64,000 nt of DNA, from NCBI RefSeq assembly GCF_009720865.1, contig NZ_WNLA01000019.1, positions 62,001 to 126,000 on the forward strand. Reading direction: 5' to 3'. Both the position numbers and the translations under genes were made by a program. The notes beneath the pieces were generated by a model that searched no databases, was not told where the DNA came from, and worked only from the letters and a program-made list of their open reading frames with translations. Below are positions 27,728 to 36,534 of the stretch, piece after piece. This stretch comes from Pseudoduganella ginsengisoli. Its GTDB lineage: Bacteria > Pseudomonadota > Gammaproteobacteria > Burkholderiales > Burkholderiaceae_D. Each line of letters starts with the position of its first letter. Position 1 is the stretch's first letter.

Positions 27728-29192
27728 TCCGCTCCAGCACGTCCGCCATCCGCGCCATCCCGTCGCGGATGGCGGGCCCGTCAAAGCTGGAAAACCCCAG
27801 CACCAGCCCCGGCGGGGTGGGGTGCTGCACGTGGTAGATCGATATGGGCCGCGCCATGATCCCTTGTTGCCCCAGCGCGGCGGCGACCACGCGGTCATCC
27901 AGGCCCTGCGGCAGCAAAACCGTGGCGTCCAGTCCCGTGCTGAGCGGCAGCAGTTCCAGCAGGCCGTCGCAGTGCGCCTTGCACGCGCGCTGGAATTCCT
28001 GCGCCCGTCCGCTGTACAGCAGGCGCATTTGCCTTAAATGGCGGGCGAAGTGGCCGTCCGCTATGAAGGCCGATAGCACAGCCTGCTGGAATACCGGCGC
28101 GTTGCGGCACGTCAGCGACTGGGCGGCGGCAAAGGCATCGGTCCAGCCGTCCGGCACCACCAGGTAAGCCAGCCGCAGCGATGGAAACAGCAGCTTGCTG
28201 AACGAGCCCAGGTACAGCACCCGACCGCTGCGGTCCAGGCTTTTCAGCGCGGGCAGCGCCACGCCGTCATAGCGGCATTCGCCATCGTAATCGTCTTCAA
28301 TCACGACGGCGTCGCAAGCGTCGGCCCAGTCCAGCAAGGCGAGCCTGCGTTCCAGCGGCAATGTGCCGCCCAGCGGCGCCTGGTGTGCGGCGGTCACGTA
28401 AGCGAGCCGGATGTCCGGCGCCACCGGCAATGTCGGATCCGTGCGCAAGCCCTGTAAATCCACCGGTACGCCGTGCACCCGGGCGCCAACCTGCTGAAAA
28501 ATCCTGTGCGCACCGGGATAGCCGGGGTCTTCCATCAGCACGGCATCGCCGGGATCGAGCAGCAGCCGCGCGCACAAGTCCAGCGCCTGCTGCGTGCTGG
28601 AGAAAATAATCACTTGTTCCGCGTCGCACGCAATGCGCTGCGAATAGCGCAAATGTTCCGCAATGGCGCGCCGCAGCGGCGCATAGCCTGCCGCATCGCT
28701 GTATCCCATTTCCTGCGCCAGCCGGGTGCGGCTGTAGCGGGTGGCCAGCCGCCGCCACGTCGGCAACGGGAAGGCCGCCACATCCGGCTGGCTGGGACGG
28801 AACGGGACCACGGCGCCGCTTTCCCGCAAGGGGAACGGGCTGGTGGCCAGCAGCTGGCCTTGCCGTGACAGGCGCGGCGGCGCAGCTCCTGCTGATGATG
28901 CTGGCGCTGGCCTGGCCGGCAGTTTGGACGGCAGCTTCGCCGATACCGTGGTGCCGCTTCCCGTTGCGCCTGCCAGGTAACCTTCGGCGATCAATTGTTC
29001 GTACACCAGCAGCACGGTGCCCCGGGAGATCTGGTGCTGGCGCGCAAAGTCGCGCGTGGACGGCAGGCGCCGTCCGGACGCCAGCCGGCCCGACAGCACG
29101 GCTTCCCGCAATTCACTGTAGAGCCAGCGCTGCAAGGTGATGCCCTGCGCACGGGGACCCAGCGCGAATTCCAGTTCTTCCGCAAGTTTCAC
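27711..29192 (-). CDS. MocR/PdxR-type GntR regulator with aminotransferase domain
   Basis: The 493-residue protein has an N-terminal GntR winged helix (about 15-80: GRRLPSTRDFARQHQISRGTVLLVYEQLIAEGYL) fused to a type I aminotransferase domain with the PLP-binding lysine in LGSFSKLLFPSLRLAYLV and upstream VIEDDYDGECRYDG. The start is GTG (29192). MocR regulators bind PLP-derived effectors and often control divergent genes. Here the CMD/NADH-reductase/GNAT operon is divergent across a 100-bp gap with an inverted repeat, so it is the likely target. Confidence 0.92.
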   Translation of the reverse strand: MKLAEELEFALGPRAQGITLQRWLYSELREAVLSGRLASGRRLPSTRDFARQHQISRGTVLLVYEQLIAEGYLAGATGSGTTVSAKLPSKLPARPAPASSAGAAPPRLSRQGQLLATSPFPLRESGAVVPFRPSQPDVAAFPLPTWRRLATRYSRTRLAQEMGYSDAAGYAPLRRAIAEHLRYSQRIACDAEQVIIFSSTQQALDLCARLLLDPGDAVLMEDPGYPGAHRIFQQVGARVHGVPVDLQGLRTDPTLPVAPDIRLAYVTAAHQAPLGGTLPLERRLALLDWADACDAVVIEDDYDGECRYDGVALPALKSLDRSGRVLYLGSFSKLLFPSLRLAYLVVPDGWTDAFAAAQSLTCRNAPVFQQAVLSAFIADGHFARHLRQMRLLYSGRAQEFQRACKAHCDGLLELLPLSTGLDATVLLPQGLDDRVVAAALGQQGIMARPISIYHVQHPTPPGLVLGFSSFDGPAIRDGMARMADVLERIKTSR

Positions 29193-29234
29193 GACAAAGT
29201 GGCCTAATCAATTCTCTGCTAAATGGGTATATGA

Positions 29235-29258
29235 ATCGTACCACGTCACCTCTACGAT
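29235..29258. promoter_or_regulatory. Candidate MocR operator
   Basis: The inverted repeat ATCGTA-N12-TACGAT is centred in the 100-bp gap between the MocR gene and the divergent operon. Site assignment is by position and symmetry only. Confidence 0.4.
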
Positions 29259-29292
29259 ACGTCCATCGAGCAACCACTGTGAAGGAAACAAA

Positions 29293-29736
29293 ATGAGCCA
29301 ACGATTCGACCCCAGCAAGCTGATTCCGGAAGGCTACAAAGCCATGTATGGCGTGCATTTGAAAGTCCAGAATTCCGGCCTGCCGCTGGGATTGCTGGAA
29401 CTGGTACGCCTGCGCGTATCGCAGATCAACGGCTGCGCCGCCTGCGTCGCCATGCACGTGCCGTTGGGACGCGAACACGACTTGAGCGAGCATCAAATCA
29501 ACCTGGCCGCCGTGTGGCGCGACGCGCCGGTGTTCAGCCCGCGCGAGCGGGCGGCGCTGGCCTGGGCCGAAGCCGTGACGGTGCTGGCGGGGCAGGAAGT
29601 ATCGGACGCGGCCTACGCGGAAGTCAGCGCGCAGTTCAGCGAACAGGAAATTGCGCACCTTACCTTGGCCATCGGTGAAATCAATACGTGGAACCGCCTG
29701 AACATCGCATCGCGCACGCCGCCGGCGCTGGCTTGA
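29293..29736 (+). CDS. Carboxymuconolactone decarboxylase/AhpD-like protein
   Basis: The 147-residue protein has the AhpD-type redox pair in INGCAACVAMH (CxxC with the following His), preceded by LLELVRLRVSQ. Related proteins are disulfide reductases or peroxidases in alkylperoxidase systems; true decarboxylases lack the Cys pair. ATG 29293 follows a GAAGGA site; the frame extends 52 codons upstream into the regulatory gap and that is rejected. It is the first gene of a three-gene operon with a flavin reductase and a GNAT protein. Confidence 0.88.
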   Translation: MSQRFDPSKLIPEGYKAMYGVHLKVQNSGLPLGLLELVRLRVSQINGCAACVAMHVPLGREHDLSEHQINLAAVWRDAPVFSPRERAALAWAEAVTVLAGQEVSDAAYAEVSAQFSEQEIAHLTLAIGEINTWNRLNIASRTPPALA

Positions 29737-29752
29737 TTGGGAGTGGCAAACG

Positions 29753-30391
29753 ATGGAATTGCTGTTGATTGAAGCCAGCCCGCGCCATGCCACCAGCAGC
29801 CTGCTGGGACGGCGTCTGGCAGGGGCGCTGCAAGAACACTGTGGCCGGGCCGTCACGCTGACGGAACGCCAGCTGGGCCGGCAGCCGCTGGCGCCGCTGT
29901 CGGCTGAATATGCGGAGTCGCTGTTACTGCCCATCGATGAAGCGCGCGAACGCTATGGCGCGCACCTGGCGCAGTCCGATGAACTGGTGGCGGAACTGGA
30001 ACGGGCCGACATGGTCGTCATTGCCTCGCCCGTGCACAATTTCACGGTCCCGGCTGCGCTGAAATTGTGGCTCGACCTCGTGGTGCGCAATGGGGTGACG
30101 TTCAAGAACACACCGGAAGGCAAGGTAGGCTTGCTGCGCGACCGGCCGGTGCTGGTGGCCGTCACATCGGGCGGCGCGATGTTCCGCGACCCGCCGAAAC
30201 AGCCGGACTTCTTCCGCCCCTACTTGAGCGCGGCGCTGGGCGTGGTGGGGTTGCACAGCGTCAGCTATGTGTCCGCCACCGCACTGGCTTTTACGGAACA
30301 GCCGCTGGCACACGCCGCCAGTGCAGCCGATGCGTGGATTGCCGCGTCACTGCAGGGTTTCCTGCGCAACGTACCGGACCAGGGAGATTGA
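29753..30391 (+). CDS. AzoR-type FMN-dependent NADH reductase
   Basis: The 212-residue flavodoxin-like protein starts LLLIEASPRHATSS (FMN-phosphate loop), with VIASPVHNFTVPAALKLWLDLVVRNGVTFKN (flavin and dimer contacts) and VTSGGAMFRD. The family reduces quinones and azo compounds with NADH via FMN. It is 16 bp after the AhpD-like gene and 1 bp before the GNAT gene, so clearly an operon, probably under the divergent MocR regulator in an electrophile or redox stress response. Confidence 0.88.
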   Translation: MELLLIEASPRHATSSLLGRRLAGALQEHCGRAVTLTERQLGRQPLAPLSAEYAESLLLPIDEARERYGAHLAQSDELVAELERADMVVIASPVHNFTVPAALKLWLDLVVRNGVTFKNTPEGKVGLLRDRPVLVAVTSGGAMFRDPPKQPDFFRPYLSAALGVVGLHSVSYVSATALAFTEQPLAHAASAADAWIAASLQGFLRNVPDQGD

Positions 30392-30392
30392 C

Positions 30393-30824
30393 ATGGACCA
30401 GCCCGCCATCCGCCACGCGGATTCCGATGCCGACTTGCAGGCGTGTTTCGACGTCATGCGCCAGCTGCGTCCGCGCCTGCACACGGCCGAACAGATGCTG
30501 GCGGCGCTGGCGCCGCAGCGCGCGCAGGGCTACCGGTTGCTGGTGTGCTGGCAGGGCAGCCGCCCGCTGGCACTGGCGGGCTACCGCAAGCTGGATAACC
30601 TGATACATGGCAGTTTTTTGTACGTGGACGACCTGGTCACGTGCAGCAGCGAGCGGGGACTCGGCCATGGCGCCCGCTTGCTGGCCGCGCTGCGCGGTAT
30701 CGGCGCTGAACGCGGTTGCGGGCAACTGGTGCTGGATACCGCGCTCAGCAATGAAGGCGCACAGCGCTTTTACCGCCGCGTGGGAATGGAAGCGTGCGCA
30801 CTGCACTTCCGGCAACAGATGTGA
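30393..30824 (+). CDS. GNAT-family N-acetyltransferase
   Basis: The 143-residue protein has the acetyl-CoA motif DDLVTCSSERGLGHGARLLAAL and LDTALSNEGAQRFYRRVGME. ATG 30393 sits 1 bp after the stop of the reductase gene, with GGGAG as SD inside that gene. It is the last gene of the MocR-linked operon; the substrate is unknown. Confidence 0.85.
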   Translation: MDQPAIRHADSDADLQACFDVMRQLRPRLHTAEQMLAALAPQRAQGYRLLVCWQGSRPLALAGYRKLDNLIHGSFLYVDDLVTCSSERGLGHGARLLAALRGIGAERGCGQLVLDTALSNEGAQRFYRRVGMEACALHFRQQM

Positions 30825-30927
30825 CAGACCGCAATTCTGTAACAGTCCGTTACTATGTTCGCTGCCTAACATTCAAATTACTATCCGGAACGGATAATGG
30901 CCCCATAACTCATCCATAAGGAGGCCC

Positions 30928-32136
30928 ATGATGAAATACACCGTTCCGGCTTTATCCCTGGCAGCCGTTGCTGGTTTGCTGGCCGCATGTGGCGGTGGCG
31001 GAGGAGGTGGCGGCGCCAGCTCGACACCGGCCACGGTACAAATGGGCAGCGTCGCCGTTTCCCTGACCGACGCGCCTGCTTGCGGCTTTGATGCAGTGAA
31101 CGTGACCGTCTCCAAAGTCCGCATCAACCAAAGCGCCTCCGCCAGCGATACCGACAGTGGCTGGACCGACATCACCTTGTCGCCGGCCCGCAAAATCAAT
31201 TTGCTCAACCTGAACAATGGCACGCTGGAAGCCTTGGGCACGGCATCGCTGAGCGCCGGTCACTACAGCCAATTGCGGCTGGTGCTCGATGGCGGCGCCA
31301 ACAGCAATACTGTCGTCAAGACGGGCACCACGACCGAAGTCCCATTGGACACCCCGAGCGCGCTGACCAGCGGGATCAAGCTGGTCAATGAATTCGATGT
31401 GGCGGCCGGCCAGCGCGTCGACCTGGTGCTGGATTTCGATGCGTGCAAATCCATCGTCACCAAGGGCAACAGTGGCGGCTATAACTTGAAGCCAGTCGTG
31501 AAAGTTGTGCCCACCGCCTTGAATGGCATTAGCGGGTTTGTCGCCACGGCCGCACTGGGGAGCCACGTGGCGGTGTCCGCCCAGCAAAATGGCGTTGTCG
31601 TGGCCGCCACCACGCCGAATCCCTCCACCGGCGAATTCGCGCTGGCGCGCCTGCCCGCCGGTAATTACGACGTGGTCATTACTGCGGACGGCTATGCGGC
31701 CAACGTGGTAGGCGCAGTGCCGGTGACGGCCAGCGCGATGACGCAGCTCAGCACGGCAGCGGCGCCGATTGCGCCGGCCGTTTCACTGTCCGGCAACATC
31801 AGCGGCAGCGTGACGCAAACGCCGGCCAGCAGCACGGAACCGGCGCAAGTCGCCGCGTTGCAATCGATCACGGGCGGACCCACCGTTACGCTGAAATACA
31901 CGTTGACGCCGATTGGCGGCGGCGCCTACACGCTGGCCAAGCTGCCGGTGACGGCGCCACGGTATGTGGCTTACAGCACGACATTGCCGCTGGTGTTTGG
32001 TACGGCCAATACGGTGTTACCGGCCGGGCAGTACCGCGTCGATGCCTCGGCCAATGGCTATGCCGCCAAGTCGGTACCGGTGGTGAATATTGCAACGGCT
32101 GACCAGTCCAACGTCAACTTCGCGCTAACGCCGTAA
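30928..32136 (+). CDS. DUF4382 lipoprotein
   Basis: The 402-residue protein has a lipoprotein signal (VAGLLAAC, Cys about 21) followed by a poly-Gly linker of nine residues. A DUF4382 domain is at about 38-195 (GSVAVSLTDAPACGFDAVNVTVSKVRIN, GHYSQLRLVLD, VDLVLDFDACKSIV). The rest is a carboxypeptidase-regulatory-like beta-sandwich array (YDVVITADGYAANVVG, YRVDASANGYAAKSVPVVNI). It is likely surface- or periplasm-exposed on the outer membrane. SD AAGGAGG precedes tandem ATGs at 30928 and 30931. A decayed copy of its last 116 bp lies at 32983. Confidence 0.88.
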   Translation: MMKYTVPALSLAAVAGLLAACGGGGGGGGASSTPATVQMGSVAVSLTDAPACGFDAVNVTVSKVRINQSASASDTDSGWTDITLSPARKINLLNLNNGTLEALGTASLSAGHYSQLRLVLDGGANSNTVVKTGTTTEVPLDTPSALTSGIKLVNEFDVAAGQRVDLVLDFDACKSIVTKGNSGGYNLKPVVKVVPTALNGISGFVATAALGSHVAVSAQQNGVVVAATTPNPSTGEFALARLPAGNYDVVITADGYAANVVGAVPVTASAMTQLSTAAAPIAPAVSLSGNISGSVTQTPASSTEPAQVAALQSITGGPTVTLKYTLTPIGGGAYTLAKLPVTAPRYVAYSTTLPLVFGTANTVLPAGQYRVDASANGYAAKSVPVVNIATADQSNVNFALTP

Positions 32137-32213
32137 TTGCCCCATGCTCTCATCATTACTTTTCACGCGGCAAAGCTGACCGGCTAGAATAGCCGTGTTA
32201 AAGGAGCGCGCCG

Positions 32214-32957
32214 ATGAAATTCCTGTCTTCGCTGGCACTTCTGGTGCTGTTGCCGTTCCCCGCCGCCGTGACGGCGGCATCGTACACCTGCGTGTCTTTC
32301 GAATATCCACCGTTGATCACCGGGGGCGCCGAACCAACGGGATTTGCGGTGGAGCTGGTCAGGCAAGTGTTCCGTCAAATGGGGGATGACGTGGCGGTCA
32401 ACCTGTATCCATGGGAACGCGCCATGGCGATGGTCAAGGCGGGGCAGGCCGACTGTATTTTCACCATCTACCGCTCCCCCGTCCGTGAGCAATTCCTCGA
32501 TTACAGCCATGAAGTGCTGGCGCAGCAAGTCGTCTATTTTTTCGCCCGCAAGCAAGACGCGCCGGAATTTAATGGCAACATGGATCTCGTCAAAGGCGTA
32601 CGTATTGGCGTGGCGCGGCAGATCAATTACGGGCCCAGGTTTGAAGGGTTTCGCGACAGGCTCGTCATCGATGAGGCATCGACGATTGAACAAAATTTCA
32701 GGAAACTGGCGGCGGGCCGCGTGGATCTCGTTCCCAGCAACCTGCACACGGCGATGGCCACATTGGCATTGCCCGGCATGCGAGACGCCGCAGACACGAT
32801 CGTCAGGCTGTCGCCGCCCATCGAGGCCGTGCCGAGCTATATCGGCTTTTCCAGACAGCGCCATTTGTCGGAGCTGCGGGACCGTTTCGACAGCGAACTA
32901 AAGAAGTTTTTCAAGTCAGATGCGTACCGGGCCATGCTGGAAAAATATCAATGGTAG
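32214..32957 (+). CDS. Periplasmic solute-binding protein, SBP_bac_3 type
   Basis: The 247-residue protein has a signal peptide (to about 22, PAAVTAA) and the binding-protein fold: TCVSFEYPPLITGG, PTGFAVELVRQVFRQMG, YPWERAMAMVKAGQADCIFTIYRSPVREQFLDYS and LAAGRVDLVPSN. SD AAGGAG. No transporter genes are nearby. It lies between the DUF4382 gene and a remnant of that gene's 3' end, so it may have been inserted into, or have replaced, a tandem DUF4382 copy. Confidence 0.82.
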   Translation: MKFLSSLALLVLLPFPAAVTAASYTCVSFEYPPLITGGAEPTGFAVELVRQVFRQMGDDVAVNLYPWERAMAMVKAGQADCIFTIYRSPVREQFLDYSHEVLAQQVVYFFARKQDAPEFNGNMDLVKGVRIGVARQINYGPRFEGFRDRLVIDEASTIEQNFRKLAAGRVDLVPSNLHTAMATLALPGMRDAADTIVRLSPPIEAVPSYIGFSRQRHLSELRDRFDSELKKFFKSDAYRAMLEKYQW

Positions 32958-32982
32958 AACCCGGCCGCCCTTCATGGTCGGC

Positions 32983-33094
32983 GGGGCAGTACCGCGTCGA
33001 TGCGCCGGCCAATGGCTAAGCAGCCAAGTCGGTACAGGTGGTAAATATTGCGACGGCTGACCAAGCCAGCGTCAACTTTGCGCTGACGCCGTAA
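32983..33094 (+). pseudogene. Remnant of a second DUF4382 gene (3' end only)
   Basis: About 112 bp match the last codons and stop of the DUF4382 gene (32023-32136) at most positions, ending in the same ACGCCGTAATTG. In this copy the TAT of NGY is TAA, giving an internal stop, and there is no start or body. It has no coding capacity. Confidence 0.8.
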
Positions 33095-33202
33095 TTGCTG
33101 TATGGGGCGCCGGTTCGGGCGCCCTGTGGTAAAGATGGTAATTGTCTTTTTGATTATTTTGCGCAAACATACAGTTTCTTTGTCTCTGCAAGAGGATCTA
33201 CG

Positions 33203-34156
33203 ATGAAACTGTATGGTGTGGCGGGACTGGCGGCAGCAGGACTGCTGGCGGGCTGTTCGGGCATCGTGGCGAATCACACTTCGCCGGACCGGATCCGGTT
33301 GGGCGACTTTCAAAAGGCGGACAGCGGCATCGTCGTGCTGTCGATGGGCTCCGACAAGGAATGCTCCGTGTACAGCAAGTTCATGTACGTCAAAGATGCG
33401 AACGGTGCGGACGTACCCGGATTTTCCGGCATGTCGATCGATGTCTATGCGGTGAAAAGCGATTTCACGGACCACTATGGCACCGTCAACGCGCTCACTC
33501 TCCCAGCAGGCAAGTACTTCCTCGCGCCGCGCTACGCCAACTGGCAAATCGTCAGCAAGACCATGCCCATGCTGCCTTTCGAGGTGGTGCCGGGGCAGAC
33601 CACGTACCTGGGCGAGGTGTACCTGAGCCCTGCATGCGGCCAGGAAAGCCGGATGCTGGTACGCGACCAGTATCCACGCGATATGCGTGTCTTGATCGGC
33701 AAAAATCCCGCATTCGCGCAGCGGCAAGTGGTCAAGCATTTGCTGCTGGATGTGAAGGATATTGGCGGTGAACAGCATGCGGCGGAATTGATAGACGCAT
33801 CCGCGATCCCTGCCAGGTGGAGCGGCAATCTCGCTTGCAGTGCACGTGCGGACAGTGGCGCGAATGCTGCCGCGTTTGACGTCAAGCTGGCAATGGATGT
33901 GACGGGTAACCAGGCCGTCATCCGGCGCGCGGGAGCGGATTTGGCGGAATCGCTGACGGGCGCCGCAGTGGGCCTGGACCTGGACATGCGTGGGGAAGGC
34001 CACCGCTTGAGCGATCCGGGAAGGGCGTGGCAGTACCGGCTGAAGGGCAAGTTTGTGCAGGATGGGCGGGCGGTGACGGCATATTCCGCGACGGGCAGCA
34101 TGCTGGTAAATGGAGCGGCGGTGCGGAGTTGCCAGTTACGGATGACGCCAATGTGA
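33203..34156 (+). CDS. Putative lipoprotein (317 aa)
   Basis: Starting at ATG 33203 the product has a lipobox LLAGC (Cys about 18). The N-terminal half looks beta-rich with SGIVVLSMGSDKECSVYSKFMYV and LPAGKYFLAPRY, reminiscent of carboxypeptidase-like or DUF2846-like envelope domains. The C-terminal third has WSGNLACSARAD and SCQLRM with a probable disulfide. No catalytic motif is seen. SD AGAGGA lies 9 nt before the ATG. Role unknown; likely outer membrane. Confidence 0.7.
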   Translation: MKLYGVAGLAAAGLLAGCSGIVANHTSPDRIRLGDFQKADSGIVVLSMGSDKECSVYSKFMYVKDANGADVPGFSGMSIDVYAVKSDFTDHYGTVNALTLPAGKYFLAPRYANWQIVSKTMPMLPFEVVPGQTTYLGEVYLSPACGQESRMLVRDQYPRDMRVLIGKNPAFAQRQVVKHLLLDVKDIGGEQHAAELIDASAIPARWSGNLACSARADSGANAAAFDVKLAMDVTGNQAVIRRAGADLAESLTGAAVGLDLDMRGEGHRLSDPGRAWQYRLKGKFVQDGRAVTAYSATGSMLVNGAAVRSCQLRMTPM

Positions 34157-34210
34157 GTTGGCCGTGCACCGCGACTGGCATGTTCCAGTGTGGAGCAAGC
34201 ACGGCTGGCA

Positions 34211-34438
34211 TCACGCCGTGCCGTTTTGTTTCCGGTGGTTTGGCGCCGCTTGCTGATCCACCGTGGCGGCGGCGGACTTCATTGCATCGCGCCGTGCGAT
34301 GACTTCCTTGCGTAATTCCTGCAGCTGTTTTTCGGACGGATCTTTAGTCAGCATCAGCGATTGCAGCTCTGCCTGATAGCGCAGCACAGCTTCGTGCCAC
34401 GCGAGCCAAGCATTGAAATATTCTTCCCAGTACGACAC
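34211..34438 (-). CDS. Small hypothetical protein (75 aa)
   Basis: A GTG start at 34438 with an AGGTGG site 7-8 nt upstream gives a helical, charged protein (YWEEYFNAWLAWHEAVLRY..., then LQELRKEVIARRDAMKSAA). The frame is open to 34492. No signal peptide, TM helix or family is recognised. It lies just before hcp on the opposite strand. Coding is plausible from composition and the ribosome-binding site. Confidence 0.5.
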   Translation of the reverse strand: MSYWEEYFNAWLAWHEAVLRYQAELQSLMLTKDPSEKQLQELRKEVIARRDAMKSAAATVDQQAAPNHRKQNGTA

Positions 34439-34690
34439 TTGTTTTCCACCTGCTGGTTTTTCGCGCCTGCGATGGGCAGGCGAGGAGGCCATCCACGCCG
34501 TAGCGCACGCGAGCGTGGGCTAGCTACGTTGATGCAAGAATATCGTAATTGAAAATTCTTTTCCCGTGCGCACGGGAGATTGTCGTGTTGCATTGGGTTG
34601 GCTGTTTGGTGTGCCGCCTGTCGGGCGTCAAACTCTGAATTTTCCAATCGGAAATACTGACTTCCTCATCAACTGCACAGGGAGGTCGTT

Positions 34691-35182
34691 ATGGCCATCG
34701 ACGTCTATCTGCAACTGGATGGCGTGAAAGGGGAGTCGACGGATAGTGGGCATGCGGGCTGGATTGAGTGTACGTCGGCGCAATGGGGCGTGAGTCAGCC
34801 CAAGAGTGCAACGTCATCGACAGCCGGCGGCCATACGGCCGAACGCTGTGACATCCGCAGCATTTCCATTACCAAGCTGGCGGACTTGGCCTCGCCGCTG
34901 CTGATGCAAAACTGCGCGGCTGGCCGCACGTTACCGCGAGCGCGAATTGACTTTCTGCGGGCCGATGGTCATGGTGACCGCGTCAAGTATTACGAAATTG
35001 AGCTGGAAAATGTGCTGATCGGCAGCGTGAACCAGGCGATTCATCAGGGCGACATTCTTCAGGATTCCATCAGCCTCAAGTTTTCCGTTGTGCGGTGGAA
35101 GTACACGCAGCAGCGGATTGGCGGCGGGGCGGGAGGGAATACTTCTGGTGGGTGGGATTTGTCGACTAATCGGATTGCCTAG
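34691..35182 (+). CDS. hcp: Type VI secretion tube protein Hcp
   Basis: The 163-residue protein has the Hcp1 pattern: MAIDVYLQLDGVKGEST at the start, a HTAERCDIRSISITKLADLASPLL segment, RARIDFLRADG, YYEIELENVLIGSV and DSISLKFSVVRWKYTQ. Hcp hexamers form the inner tube of the T6SS and carry small effectors. No structural T6SS genes are nearby, so this is an auxiliary hcp with its own effector cassette. SD GGGAGG. An effector gene starts 8 bp after the stop with its own AGGAG. Confidence 0.93.
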   Translation: MAIDVYLQLDGVKGESTDSGHAGWIECTSAQWGVSQPKSATSSTAGGHTAERCDIRSISITKLADLASPLLMQNCAAGRTLPRARIDFLRADGHGDRVKYYEIELENVLIGSVNQAIHQGDILQDSISLKFSVVRWKYTQQRIGGGAGGNTSGGWDLSTNRIA

Positions 35183-35190
35183 GAGCGGCG

Positions 35191-35655
35191 ATGACGCAAA
35201 TTATCCAGCCGCATGACAGCCGGGGCTTTGTCATGATTCCGCAGGCGCCTGAAGATGCAGGGTATTACGTGTACGGCGAACCGGGTGCAGGCGTGAATCA
35301 GTACGTGCACCCGCAAATGCTGTCTTTGATTTTTGCCGTGGAACGGGCTTGGCAGGGCATCGATTCCCGCAAGTTCGGCGTGGGCGATATCAGCTCTGCG
35401 GGTGGGCCGAAGATGGGAGGGCATGATTCGCACCGTCGAGGTGTCGAAGTCGATATCCGTCCTTTACGTAAGGATGGAAAGGAAATTGGCTGCGTGTATC
35501 AGGACGATGCGTACGACCGCGCTGGGACGGAAAAGTTGATTAAGCTGTTTCGCAGTTGTTCTGCCAGTCCGCTGCTCATCTTCTTCAATGATGTGAAGAT
35601 CCCCGGGGTTAGGCCGCTGAAGAAGCATGACAACCACTTTCATGTTCAATTTTGA
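35191..35655 (+). CDS. LAS-type zinc peptidase, likely T6SS peptidoglycan effector
   Basis: The 154-residue protein has the HX6D and HXH zinc motifs of the LAS/MepA-VanY fold: GGHDSHRRGVEVDIRP and HDNHFHVQF. MepA-type enzymes cut peptide cross-links in murein. No signal peptide is present, as expected for cargo delivered by T6SS to the target periplasm. It lies directly downstream of hcp, so probably a tube-loaded effector, and is followed after 7 bp by a gene with a signal peptide, the arrangement expected of a periplasmic immunity protein. Confidence 0.82.
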   Translation: MTQIIQPHDSRGFVMIPQAPEDAGYYVYGEPGAGVNQYVHPQMLSLIFAVERAWQGIDSRKFGVGDISSAGGPKMGGHDSHRRGVEVDIRPLRKDGKEIGCVYQDDAYDRAGTEKLIKLFRSCSASPLLIFFNDVKIPGVRPLKKHDNHFHVQF

Positions 35656-35662
35656 CTAGTCT

Positions 35663-36049
35663 ATGACAAGATATTTTTTGAGAGCCATTGCGGCTGGCGT
35701 ATGCGTTACTGGTCTGGCACTTGCCGCATCACCAAAGGCGTGGGACGGCACATACGTGTCATTTACTGGCCGTTTCCTTATTTACTCAAAAAACTTGGAT
35801 GAAAAGGCCGCGCCTACTGCAAAAGACAGGCGCATTTCCTTTTTCGTCGAAGGCGCGCTTGCGAAACAGTTGTTTGATTCAATTGGTCCGGATGAGAAAG
35901 ATGCGTGTGGTGCTTCGGCTGATTTGCGGGTCCGTGAACGGGGAGATGTATCGTGCACCCTCGATAGACTGGACAAGAAAAGCCCGTACACGTGCCATTT
36001 CGGGTTGGATCTTCGATATGGGAAAAGCATCGCTGGTTCGACGTGCTGA
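35663..36049 (+). CDS. Secreted protein, putative immunity to the LAS effector
   Basis: The 128-residue product has a signal peptide (AIAAGVCVTGLALAASP) and a mature domain with three or four Cys (DACGASADLRV, DVSCTLD, YTCHFGLDLR, GSTC), fitting a disulfide-stabilised periplasmic protein. It starts 7 bp after the effector stop. No family is recognised; the immunity role rests on gene order and predicted location. Confidence 0.65.
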   Translation: MTRYFLRAIAAGVCVTGLALAASPKAWDGTYVSFTGRFLIYSKNLDEKAAPTAKDRRISFFVEGALAKQLFDSIGPDEKDACGASADLRVRERGDVSCTLDRLDKKSPYTCHFGLDLRYGKSIAGSTC

Positions 36050-36147
36050 TGCAGGAATGTCTGCTCAATGAACGGCCGGAGGTACAACGACAAACACAGT
36101 GATCATTTTCAATTCCAGTTCAACTAGGAATTCCCGGAGGACGACAG

Positions 36148-36534
36148 ATGTCTGTAGCCATAATTCTTGCGATGCTCAGCAAGGCCGGTCATGCAGGTTT
36201 GGAACGCAAGCCGATTCCGGCCGAGGCCCGTAAGGTCATCCAGGAAGTGCACGTAGCAGCGAAAGCAAAGAACTTTACGGCGCTTCGAAGTCAGATGGTC
36301 TCGGAATTTACCTGGAGCTTTGGCGGTGACGGTGACGCAAGCCAGGCAATCGATGCATGGCGACGTGATCCAGCAGCCCTTCGTGAGTTACATCGGGTGA
36401 CTGGTGGGCGATGTGTGTTTTATGCGGACGACAAAAACATTCAGTGCCCGCCGAATGCTGGCTACCGCTATCGGGCTGGATTCACGAAAACAGAGCAGGG
36501 GTGGCGGATGTCGTATTTTGTCGCTGGTGATTGA
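36148..36534 (+). CDS. Small secreted protein of the T6SS cassette
   Basis: The 128-residue protein starts at ATG 36148 with a GGAGG site and has a short hydrophobic N-terminus (VAIILAMLSKAGHAG), probably a signal peptide. The remainder (EARKVIQEVHVAAKAKNFTALRSQM, FTWSFGGDGDASQAIDAW) has two Cys (GGRCVFYADD, IQCPP). It may be a second immunity protein or an inherited orphan immunity gene. Family is not recognised. Confidence 0.55.
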   Translation: MSVAIILAMLSKAGHAGLERKPIPAEARKVIQEVHVAAKAKNFTALRSQMVSEFTWSFGGDGDASQAIDAWRRDPAALRELHRVTGGRCVFYADDKNIQCPPNAGYRYRAGFTKTEQGWRMSYFVAGD

